NCBI GenBank assembly: GCA_025353165.1
Contig: JANXRE010000106.1
Coordinates: forward strand, 20,428-84,427
Source: Acidobacteriota bacterium
Lineage (GTDB): Bacteria > Acidobacteriota > Terriglobia > Bryobacterales > Bryobacteraceae
Length of the DNA: 64,000 nucleotides
Direction of reading: 5' to 3'
Made by a program: the position numbers and the translations under genes. This document shows positions 54,698-61,968 of this stretch, one piece after another; positions within the stretch are counted from its first letter, which is position 1; each line of letters starts with the position of its first letter. The notes under the pieces are model-generated. The model had not been told where the DNA came from and ran no database searches. It worked only from the letters and a program-made list of their open reading frames with translations.

Positions 54698-55792
54698 CTA
54701 AGCCGGCACCGGCTCTTCGTAGCCCGTCGGGACATACGTGCACCGCGGATCTTCCGCCAGACAATCGCCAGTCAGCGCGTACGCGCGCGACCGCGACCCC
54801 CCGCAAACATGTACATACTCGCACGCCCCGCACTTGCCTTCCCGCTGCTTCGCGTCGCGTAACGCCAGGAATACCGGCGAGGTCCGGTACACGTCCGGCA
54901 GAGACTGCCGCCGTACGTTTCCGCCTGAGATCGCCAGGAATCCACTCGGGTAAATCTCGCCCGTATGCGACACGAAAACGAAGCCGCGGCCGTCGCTCAC
55001 GCCCGCCGTCCGGAACGCCATGCGCTTGGCGCTCTCGCTCTCCAGCCCCTGGCCGCGCTCGGCCTTCTGCCGTTGCAGGATGTAGCGGCGGTAGTGCATC
55101 GCCTCGGTCGACTTGATATCGAAGGGCGCCGTCTTCGAGAGGTCGTACATGACGCCGAACACCTGCTCGTATTCCTCGGCGGTCAGATCGTCGGCCGCGC
55201 TCGCGCGCCCGGTGACGATCAGGAAGAACAGGCTCCACATTTTGCTGCCGACTTCGCGAACGATCTCCGCGATCGCCGGCAGTTGGTGTATGTTCCGCTG
55301 CGTCACCGTGGTCTGGAACTGGGTTTCGAGGCCGATCTTCTGTGCGTGCCGCAGCGCCATCAGGCAGCGGTCGAAGCTGCCGGGAACCTGCCGGAACGAG
55401 TCATGCGTTTCGGCGTTCGCGCCGTCGATGCTGATCGCCATGCGCGAGACTCCGGCCGCTTTGAATCCGTCGATCGCATCTTCGGTCAGAAGCGGGGTGG
55501 AACTCGGCGTTACGCAGATGCGCAATCCGAGGCCGACGCCGTACCGAATCATGTCGTACAAATCCGGGCGTTTCAGCGGATCGCCGCCGGTGAAGATGAA
55601 CAGCGGCGAGCCCATGGGGCCGGACGGGCCGAACGACTTCACCTGCTCCAGGAGGCGATAGCCGTCCTCCGTGCTCAATTCGTCGGGATTACGCCCCGGC
55701 CGCGCGGATGCCCGGCAATGCACGCATGCGAGATCGCACGCCTGGGTCACTTCCCAGATGACCAGCAAGGGGGACTGACTGAAATCCATCAT
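54698..55792 (-). CDS. Radical SAM/SPASM enzyme (TIGR04053-like)
   Basis: A 364-residue radical SAM enzyme: the iron-sulphur motif CDLACVHCRAS near residue 19 (CxxxCxxC), GGDPLKRPDLYDM and SIDGANAETHDSFR of the barrel, and a C-terminal SPASM/twitch region with CGACEYVHVCGGSRSR and further Cys (DCLAEDPRC) for auxiliary clusters. Domain order and length match the TIGR04053 group, related to haem-biosynthesis AhbC/D enzymes. It probably modifies a peptide or porphyrin-like substrate. No precursor peptide or transporter adjoins it, which argues against a peptide-modifying cassette here. Confidence 0.85.
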   Translation of the reverse strand: MMDFSQSPLLVIWEVTQACDLACVHCRASARPGRNPDELSTEDGYRLLEQVKSFGPSGPMGSPLFIFTGGDPLKRPDLYDMIRYGVGLGLRICVTPSSTPLLTEDAIDGFKAAGVSRMAISIDGANAETHDSFRQVPGSFDRCLMALRHAQKIGLETQFQTTVTQRNIHQLPAIAEIVREVGSKMWSLFFLIVTGRASAADDLTAEEYEQVFGVMYDLSKTAPFDIKSTEAMHYRRYILQRQKAERGQGLESESAKRMAFRTAGVSDGRGFVFVSHTGEIYPSGFLAISGGNVRRQSLPDVYRTSPVFLALRDAKQREGKCGACEYVHVCGGSRSRAYALTGDCLAEDPRCTYVPTGYEEPVPA

Positions 55793-55903
55793 AAGATCCA
55801 GGATTGCAATCCCTCAACCGTTTGTAAGTGACGAAAATCACAACAGTTCGATTTTGAGTGACTGGGGGATATGGCGCTATCCGAGTTTTTCCACTCTCCG
55901 ATT

Positions 55904-57064
55904 TCAATCGACGCGTTCGATGATGGTGCCGGTCGCCATGCCGAAGCCGATGCACATCGTTTGCAGACCGTAGCGGCCGCCCGTCCGCTCGAGAATGTTC
56001 ACCAGTTTCGTCATTAGAACCGCGCCCGTCGCGCCCAACGGATGCCCGTGCGCGATGGCGCCGCCCTGCACGTTCACGCGGTCCATGCCCGGCTGGATCT
56101 CGCGCGCCCAGGCCAGCACGACGCTGGCAAAGGCCTCGTTGATCTCTATCGCGCCGATATCGGAAATGCTCAAGTCCGCCTTGCGGAGGACGGCTTTGGT
56201 GGCGTCGATGGGTCCGGTCAGCATCAGCACCGGATCGCTTCCCACCGCCACTCGGGCCACCAGGCGCGCGCGCTTCCGCAGGCCCAGTTCGTCGGCCTTT
56301 TCGCCGGAGGCCAGCAACACCGCGGCCGCGCCGTCGGAAATCTGGCTGGAGTTCGCGGCTGTAATCACGCCTTCGGCTTTGAACACCGTCTTGAGGGCAG
56401 CCATCTTGGCCGGGTCCACTTGCGACCGCACGCCCTCATCGAAATCGAGCACGCGGCGCGCGCCGCCGTGGCCAAGCTCGACGGGGAACAACTCCGCGAA
56501 GGTCCAGCCCTTGTGCTGGGCCTCGGCCGCCAGCGCGTGGCTTCGAATCGCATATTCGTCGAGCTCGGCGCGTCCAATCTTCCATTTCTCCGCGACCAGT
56601 TCCGCCGAAATACCCTGATGCAGCAGTGGGTACGGAAAGGCGGCGCGAAACTCCGCCGTGAGTCCGGCGTCGCTGCCCATCGGCACGCGGCTCATGCTCT
56701 CGATGCCGCAGCCGATGGCGAGGTCGATGTCGCCGCACCCGATGGCCTGCGCGGCGAAATGAATGGCCTGCTGCCCCGAGCCGCAGAAGCGATTCAACTG
56801 CACGCCCGGCACCTCGATCGGGAATCCGGCCTGCAGTCCGGCCAGCCGGCCGATGTTGGTTCCCTGCTCGCCGGTAGGCGTGACACAGCCGGCGACGATG
56901 TCTTCCACCTGCGCCTTTTCGACGCCGGCGCGGCGCACCAGCGTGTCCAGGGTGCGCGCCAGCAGATCGACGGGATGAATCCCGTGCAGCGCTCCGTCTT
57001 CCTTGCCCCGGCCGATCGGTGTCCGCACGGCCTCCACGATGTAAACTTCTCGTCCCAGTCCCAT
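55904..57064 (-). CDS. Acetyl-CoA acyltransferase (thiolase)
   Basis: A 386-residue thiolase of beta-oxidation: nucleophile Cys94 in NRFCGSGQQA, the VNVQGGAIAHGHPLGATGA motif with His341, and Cys371 in MCIGFGMATG. It cleaves 3-ketoacyl-CoA, or runs in reverse for acetoacetyl-CoA. Length normal. It is adjacent to a YdcF gene upstream on the same strand (8 nt gap) but has no other beta-oxidation gene beside it; the SDR at 11.4-12.2 kb is a possible pathway partner, but that is far away. Subtype (FadA-like or AtoB-like) not resolved. Confidence 0.92.
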   Translation of the reverse strand: MGLGREVYIVEAVRTPIGRGKEDGALHGIHPVDLLARTLDTLVRRAGVEKAQVEDIVAGCVTPTGEQGTNIGRLAGLQAGFPIEVPGVQLNRFCGSGQQAIHFAAQAIGCGDIDLAIGCGIESMSRVPMGSDAGLTAEFRAAFPYPLLHQGISAELVAEKWKIGRAELDEYAIRSHALAAEAQHKGWTFAELFPVELGHGGARRVLDFDEGVRSQVDPAKMAALKTVFKAEGVITAANSSQISDGAAAVLLASGEKADELGLRKRARLVARVAVGSDPVLMLTGPIDATKAVLRKADLSISDIGAIEINEAFASVVLAWAREIQPGMDRVNVQGGAIAHGHPLGATGAVLMTKLVNILERTGGRYGLQTMCIGFGMATGTIIERVD

Positions 57065-57072
57065 GGCTCTCG

Positions 57073-57648
57073 TTAAATGTTAACGCCGATTCGCCACAGG
57101 CTGTAGCCCATGGCCTGCCGGAAATACATCCACCTCGCCGTGGGAGGCGACGGACGCGGAGATCCGTAGGCGGCAATGCCCTGCGCCATCAGCATCTGCT
57201 TCACCCGGAAGATGTGGTATCCGTCGCTGACCACTACGGCGGAGCGCAGGTTCTTCTGGTGCATGATTTCCACGGCGGCCGCGACACTCTCGGCCGTGCT
57301 CTCTCCCTCGGGTTCCACCAGGATGGCCTCGCTGGGGACGCCGTGGCGGCTTAGGTAAGAGCGTCCGACGTCGCCCTCGGTAAAGAACGGCTCTCCCCCC
57401 GCGCCTCCGGTGGTGAGAATATACGGCGCGGTCTTTTTCAGGTAGAGATATAGGGCGTGATTCAGCCGGGCTTCCAGCACGGGAGACGGCCGGCCGCGGT
57501 ATTCCGCCGCGCCGAGCACGAGAATCACGTCCGCCGGGCGGGCCTCGTCGACCTCGGATTGCCGTTCGATCTGCCGTGCGATGTGCCAGAGCCAAGCGCA
57601 GAGCCCGACCAGCACAACCGCCGGACCGGCCCACAGGAACTTCTTCAT
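57073..57648 (-). CDS. YdcF/SanA-like DUF218 membrane protein
   Basis: A 191-residue protein with an N-terminal helix (KKFLWAGPAVVLVGLCAW) anchoring a DUF218 domain: RPADVILVLGAAEYRGRPSP, TTGGAGGEPFFTEGD, VPSEAILVEPEGESTAESVA and VVVSDGYHIFRVKQML. The family (ElyC, SanA, YdcF) is tied to envelope or peptidoglycan maintenance and binds nucleotide-like ligands. The ATG at 57648 was preferred over an upstream TTG. Cotranscribed with the thiolase by proximity. Confidence 0.82.
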   Translation of the reverse strand: MKKFLWAGPAVVLVGLCAWLWHIARQIERQSEVDEARPADVILVLGAAEYRGRPSPVLEARLNHALYLYLKKTAPYILTTGGAGGEPFFTEGDVGRSYLSRHGVPSEAILVEPEGESTAESVAAAVEIMHQKNLRSAVVVSDGYHIFRVKQMLMAQGIAAYGSPRPSPPTARWMYFRQAMGYSLWRIGVNI

Positions 57649-57735
57649 GTTCAAAATGTCGGGGCTTCGTACAATACTGTATCAGGGGCGGGCCGCGCCG
57701 CCCCGGCTCTTAGCGTGACAGCTTATTGCAGATGG

Positions 57736-57960
57736 TTATACGGCGCCCGGGCCCACCACTTCGAGGTCGGAGCGGTACCCGCCGCCGGAATTATGGATCT
57801 GGTCCGCTTGCTTGGGTCGCTTCGGACAGGTTCGCTGGTGATCGGCGAGGACTTTCGGGTTCATCGGCTGACCGCAGTCCGGGCACTGCGCCACCGAGTT
57901 ACTGGCCCGGACGTCTTGGAGTTGGCGAACGTAAGGTTGCGAGTGATTGGTGTTCTTCAC
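57736..57960 (-). CDS. Small zinc-finger-like protein
   Basis: A 74-residue protein with a CPDCGQPMNPKVLADHQRTC motif (Cys-x2-Cys-x12-His-x4-Cys), typical of a small zinc ribbon. The rest is basic and Gln/Asn-rich, consistent with RNA or protein binding. The start is GTG at 57960; TTG at 57966 is an alternative. The only support is the motif and intact frame in a gap between genes of other strands, so this is tentative. It is divergent from the TrmH gene. Confidence 0.5.
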   Translation of the reverse strand: MKNTNHSQPYVRQLQDVRASNSVAQCPDCGQPMNPKVLADHQRTCPKRPKQADQIHNSGGGYRSDLEVVGPGAV

Positions 57961-58028
57961 GCCCAATACATATCATGGCGAGGCGCGAAAACGGCCTGTC
58001 CAACCGGCCGGAAACGGTCGAATCGGGG

Positions 58029-58802
58029 GTGTCCACGAAGGCCGTAACCAGCTCGCAAAACCCTCTAATTAAAGGGATTCGCCGCGCTGTGGCGAGTGGG
58101 GGCCTGACGCACGACGGTTTTTGCGTGACTGAGGGTCTTCATCTGCTCGAAGAAGCGGTCCGCGGCGGCTGCGAAATAGGGCCCGTTCTGGCGACCCCCC
58201 GGGCGCTCTCGCTGGTCGGCGGGATGGATCGCGTCTACGAAGTGCCCGAGGCGGTGTTCGCCCAAATCTCCACGACGCTGACCCCGCAGGGAGTCCTGGC
58301 GCTGGTCCGGCCGCCCTCGTGGACGCTCCGGCAGGTACTCGCGGAGACGCCGCTGGCGGTGGTTCTCGACGGAATCCAGGAGCCCGGCAACGCGGGGGCG
58401 ATCGTGCGGGCGGCGGAGGCCTTTGGCGCTACCGGGGTGGTGTTCCTGAAGGGCTCGGTCGATCCGTTCAATCCGAAGTGCCTGCGCGCCTCGGCCGGCT
58501 CGTTGTTCCGGCTTCCGATGGTCTATGGGATCGCGGAGGAGACCTTCTGGGCCGCGGCGGCCGGGAGTGGCATGGCGGTTTACGCCGCGATGCCTTTAGG
58601 GGCAACGTCACTGCGCGATGCCGACCTGACCGGCCCCTGCGCGTTCATCATCGGGAGCGAAGGACGCGGCGTGCGGCCGGACATCGCCGGTCGCGCCACC
58701 GCACTGCGCATACCGACGGCGGGCGTCGAGTCGTTGAACGCGGCCGTCGCGGCGGGTATCCTGCTATACGAAGCCCGCCGCCAGAGGGCGCGGCAGCCGT
58801 GA
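58029..58802 (+). CDS. TrmH/SpoU-family RNA 2'-O-methyltransferase
   Basis: A 257-residue SPOUT enzyme: substrate-binding N-terminal domain (SSQNPLIKGIRRAVASGG), then the trefoil-knot catalytic domain with GNAGAIVRAAEAFGATGV, IGSEGRGVRPDI and AGVESLNAAVAAGILLYE, the three SpoU motifs. It methylates a ribose in tRNA or rRNA. The GTG at 58029 matches the usual start just before TSSQNPL; an ATG at 57975 is possible. The stop overlaps the rarA start (GTGA), so the pair is translationally coupled. Confidence 0.9.
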   Translation: MSTKAVTSSQNPLIKGIRRAVASGGLTHDGFCVTEGLHLLEEAVRGGCEIGPVLATPRALSLVGGMDRVYEVPEAVFAQISTTLTPQGVLALVRPPSWTLRQVLAETPLAVVLDGIQEPGNAGAIVRAAEAFGATGVVFLKGSVDPFNPKCLRASAGSLFRLPMVYGIAEETFWAAAAGSGMAVYAAMPLGATSLRDADLTGPCAFIIGSEGRGVRPDIAGRATALRIPTAGVESLNAAVAAGILLYEARRQRARQP

Positions 58803-60115
58803 GCCTTTTCGACACCACGCCGCCGGACACCGCGCAGACGGATCGCACCCGCCCGCTCGCGGAACGGATGCGGCCGCGCACCCTCGACGAATTCGTCGGG
58901 CAGGAGCACATCCTTGGTCCGGGCAAGCCGCTGCGCATGCAGATCGATCGCGACCAGTTGACCTCGCTGATCCTGTGGGGGCCGCCGGGCGTCGGCAAGA
59001 CCACTCTGGCGCACCTGGTCGCGCGGCTGAGCAAGTGCGAGTTCATCCCCTTCAGCGCCGTGCTTGCCGGGATCAAGGAGATCAAGGCGGTGATGGCCGA
59101 CGCCGAGAAACTGCGCCGCCTCGGCCGCCGCACGGTGTTGTTCATCGACGAGATACACCGGTTCAACAAGGCCCAGCAGGATGCGTTCCTGCCTTACGTC
59201 GAGCGGGGCGACATCATACTGATCGGGGCGACTACAGAGAATCCGTCCTTCGAGGTGGTTTCCGCGCTGCTGTCGCGGGCTAAGGTCTACGCGCTGCGCG
59301 CTTTAACGGTCCCGGAGATCGTAACGTTACTAAACAGAGTACTGTGTGACGCGGAGCGCGGATTGGGCAGCCTGGGGCTCCGCGCATCCGGCGACCTGCT
59401 GGAGCAGATTGCGATTTACGCCAATGGAGATGCCCGATCGGCCTACAACATTCTCGAACTGGCTGCGTCGGCGTCCCCGCTGGGGGGCGAACTGGCGTCG
59501 CAGGCTGTGGAGGATACGCTACAGCGGAAAATGCTGCTGTACGACAAATCCGGCGAGGAGCATTTCAACCTGATCTCGGCGCTGCACAAATCGGTGCGGT
59601 CGAGCGATGTGGACGCGGCGCTGTACTGGCTGGCGCGCATGCTGGAGGGCGGGGAAGACCGGATGTACCTGGCACGGCGTCTGGTGCGGATGGCGATCGA
59701 AGACATCGGCCTGGCGGATCCGCGCGCGCTGGAGCAGGCGATGGCGGTGCAGCAGGCGGTGCACTTTCTCGGCATCCCAGAAGGCGATCTAGCCCTGGCG
59801 CAGCTTGCGATCTATCTGGCCATCGCGCCGAAGTCCGATGCCTCGTACCGCGCTTTGAACCGGGTGATGGACGTGGTCCAGCACTCGACGTCGGACCCGG
59901 TTCCGATGCAGCTTCGCAACGCTGTAACGCGTCCGATGAAGGCGTGGGGCTACGGCGAAGGATACGAGCATGCGCATCGGGCGGAAGATGCGATGACCGA
60001 CATGCAGTGTCTACCCGATTCGCTTGCCGGGAGCATTTTTTATGAACCGACCAACCGCGGAGTAGAGGCGCGAATCCAGGAACGTCTCAACGAGATCCGC
60101 CGGCGGCGCGGATGA
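58799..60115 (+). CDS. rarA: Replication-associated recombination protein RarA (MgsA)
   Basis: A 438-residue AAA+ ATPase of the clamp-loader-like RarA/WRNIP1 family: TLDEFVGQEHILGPGKPLRM, Walker A GPPGVGKT, Walker B LFIDEIHRF, sensor 1 GATTENPSF, and the C-terminal tetramerisation domain (SGEEHFNLISALHKSVRSSD and RLVRMAIEDIGLADPRALEQ). It acts at stalled replication forks. The GTG at 58799 overlaps the TrmH stop; upstream codons are non-homologous. It is followed by the CRTAC1 gene through an ATGA overlap. Confidence 0.94.
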   Translation: MSLFDTTPPDTAQTDRTRPLAERMRPRTLDEFVGQEHILGPGKPLRMQIDRDQLTSLILWGPPGVGKTTLAHLVARLSKCEFIPFSAVLAGIKEIKAVMADAEKLRRLGRRTVLFIDEIHRFNKAQQDAFLPYVERGDIILIGATTENPSFEVVSALLSRAKVYALRALTVPEIVTLLNRVLCDAERGLGSLGLRASGDLLEQIAIYANGDARSAYNILELAASASPLGGELASQAVEDTLQRKMLLYDKSGEEHFNLISALHKSVRSSDVDAALYWLARMLEGGEDRMYLARRLVRMAIEDIGLADPRALEQAMAVQQAVHFLGIPEGDLALAQLAIYLAIAPKSDASYRALNRVMDVVQHSTSDPVPMQLRNAVTRPMKAWGYGEGYEHAHRAEDAMTDMQCLPDSLAGSIFYEPTNRGVEARIQERLNEIRRRRG

Positions 60116-61857
60116 CTCGCAGACGCATGCTTGCCGCGCTCGGACTCACCGGCGCGACCCTGTCCGGACAGATGGCATCGCGTGGCGTCAAGTCCGTTGC
60201 CCGGGGCAAAGGATCGGGGCTGCCGTTCCATGCCCGATTCACGGACGTGGCCCATCCGGCCGGCCTGCGCGCGCCGGTGATCTACGGACCTCCCGACCGG
60301 ATGGACTACATTCTCGAGGCGATGGGATGCGGCGTGGCGTTTCTGGACTACGACAACGACGGCTGGCTGGACATCTTCCTGCTGTCGGGGACGCGCAAGG
60401 AGGGCGAGGTGCCGGGCGCATCGAACCGGTTGTACAAGAACAATCGGGATGGCAAGTTCACCGATGTCACCGAGAAGGCTGGACTGCGGCGGCAGGGCTG
60501 GGCTTACGGCGTGACCGTCGGGGATTACAACAACGACGGCTTTGACGATATCTTCATCACGAGCTACGGCCAGAACATTCTGTATCGAAATAACGGGGAC
60601 GGCACATTCACGGACGTGACCAGGCAAGCGGGGTTGTGGGTGGCCGGGAACCGCTTCGCGACCGGATGCACCTGGGTCGATTACGACCGGGATGGCAGGC
60701 TGGACCTGTTCGTCTCTCACTACGTGATGTTCGATTTCCAAACGGTCCCGCCAGCAGGCAAGGATCCGAGCTGCAACTACAAGGGAATTCCCGTGAACTG
60801 CGGCCCGCGCGGATTGCGGGCGGAGCGCTGCAGCCTTTACCACAACAACGGCGACGGGACCTTCACCGAGGTGACGGAGCGCAGCGGCATCTCGAAGGGG
60901 GGAGCGGCGTATGGGCTCACCAGCGTGGCGGCCGACTTCGATGGCGACGGGTGGCAGGATATCTACGTTGCATGCGACTCGACGCCCAGCATGTTCTTCC
61001 ACAATCAGCACGACGGAACGTTTGCTGAAGAGGGTCTGGAGCGCGGGGTGGCGTTAAACGAGGACGGGCTGGAGCAGGCCGGCATGGGGCTCAGCATTGG
61101 CGACTTCTCGCTGACCGGCGCCTTGGGCGTGCTGAAGACGCATTTCACGGAAGACACGCCGGCTCTGTACCAGAACGACGGCAAGGGCAATTTCGTCGAT
61201 TGCACTCTGCATGCGGGACTAGGCGTGGAAACCCGCTATGTCAGTTGGGGGGCAGGCATTCAGGATTTCGACAATGATGGTTTACCCGATATCTTCTGGG
61301 TGACGGGAAGCGTCTATCCGGAAATCGAGAAGTCCTACCCGGGCCATCCATTCCGGACTCCACGGGTGATATTCCGCAACCTGGGCCGGGGGGAGTTCGA
61401 GGAGTTGCCGGACCTGGCGGGGCCGGCGATCGGCGAGGTGCACGCGAGCCGCGGCGTGGCGTTCGGCGACTTCGACAACGACGGCGACGTCGACATTCTG
61501 ATCATGAATATCAACGAGCCGCCGTCGCTGCTGCGTAACGATGTCACGGGGTCCCATCACTGGCTCAAGGTGCTGCTGAAGGGGACCAAGTCGAATCGCA
61601 GCGCCATCGGCGCCACCGTGATCGCGAGCTATGGGAGCAGACGTCAGGCGCAGGCGGTAACGGCGCAGTCGGGCTACCTTTCGGTGAACGACCGGCGGCT
61701 GCATTTCGGATTAGGCGATGCGCAGAAAGCCGACCTGGAGATCCTGTGGCCGAGCGGAGCGCGAGAGCGCTACGCCGGTGTCGCGGCGGACCAGCTGGTG
61801 ACGATCCGGGAAGGCGCGGGCATCGAGAAGTCCGACAGCTTCCGGCGCTCGCCCTGA
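60112..61857 (+). CDS. CRTAC1-like FG-GAP / ASPIC-UnbV exported protein
   Basis: A 581-residue exported protein with a twin-arginine-type leader (TRRRMLAALGLTGATLSGQ). Repeated calcium-binding FG-GAP blades follow: DYDNDGWLDIFLLSG, DYNNDGFDDIFIT, DYDRDGRLDLFV, DFDGDGWQDIYVA, DFDNDGLPDIFWV and DFDNDGDVDILIMN, forming a propeller. The C-terminus is an ASPIC/UnbV domain (GATVIASYGS, QSGYLSVNDRRLHFGLGDA). Such proteins are very common in Acidobacteriota; function unknown. It overlaps the rarA stop by ATGA although the jobs look unrelated. Confidence 0.88.
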   Translation: MTRRRMLAALGLTGATLSGQMASRGVKSVARGKGSGLPFHARFTDVAHPAGLRAPVIYGPPDRMDYILEAMGCGVAFLDYDNDGWLDIFLLSGTRKEGEVPGASNRLYKNNRDGKFTDVTEKAGLRRQGWAYGVTVGDYNNDGFDDIFITSYGQNILYRNNGDGTFTDVTRQAGLWVAGNRFATGCTWVDYDRDGRLDLFVSHYVMFDFQTVPPAGKDPSCNYKGIPVNCGPRGLRAERCSLYHNNGDGTFTEVTERSGISKGGAAYGLTSVAADFDGDGWQDIYVACDSTPSMFFHNQHDGTFAEEGLERGVALNEDGLEQAGMGLSIGDFSLTGALGVLKTHFTEDTPALYQNDGKGNFVDCTLHAGLGVETRYVSWGAGIQDFDNDGLPDIFWVTGSVYPEIEKSYPGHPFRTPRVIFRNLGRGEFEELPDLAGPAIGEVHASRGVAFGDFDNDGDVDILIMNINEPPSLLRNDVTGSHHWLKVLLKGTKSNRSAIGATVIASYGSRRQAQAVTAQSGYLSVNDRRLHFGLGDAQKADLEILWPSGARERYAGVAADQLVTIREGAGIEKSDSFRRSP

Positions 61858-61890
61858 GGGCATACCGCTCCAGCCATGGGGGATTCATCG

Positions 61891-61919
61891 TTGACAGGTG
61901 CTTCACCCGGTGATACGCT
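61891..61919 (+). promoter_or_regulatory. Promoter of the second Oar-like receptor gene
   Basis: Perfect TTGACA, 17-nt spacer, TACGCT, 49 nt before the ATG at 61969. The leader ends in CGGAGGAAAT, a strong Shine-Dalgarno about 5 nt from the start. Confidence 0.58.
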
Positions 61920-61968
61920 CCTACCAAGCTGGAGCCCGGCTCCGCTACAAACTCGTGCCGGAGGAAAT

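Noticed and set aside
54698..55792. A peptide natural-product (RiPP) cassette around the radical SAM enzyme
   Set aside because: No short precursor gene, no peptidase or exporter adjoins it; the 72-residue membrane protein upstream lacks a leader-core layout.
57661..57735. Small hairpin-rich gap near 57.7 kb as a tRNA or ncRNA
   Set aside because: No cloverleaf, no TTCGA arm and no CCA-like end could be fitted.
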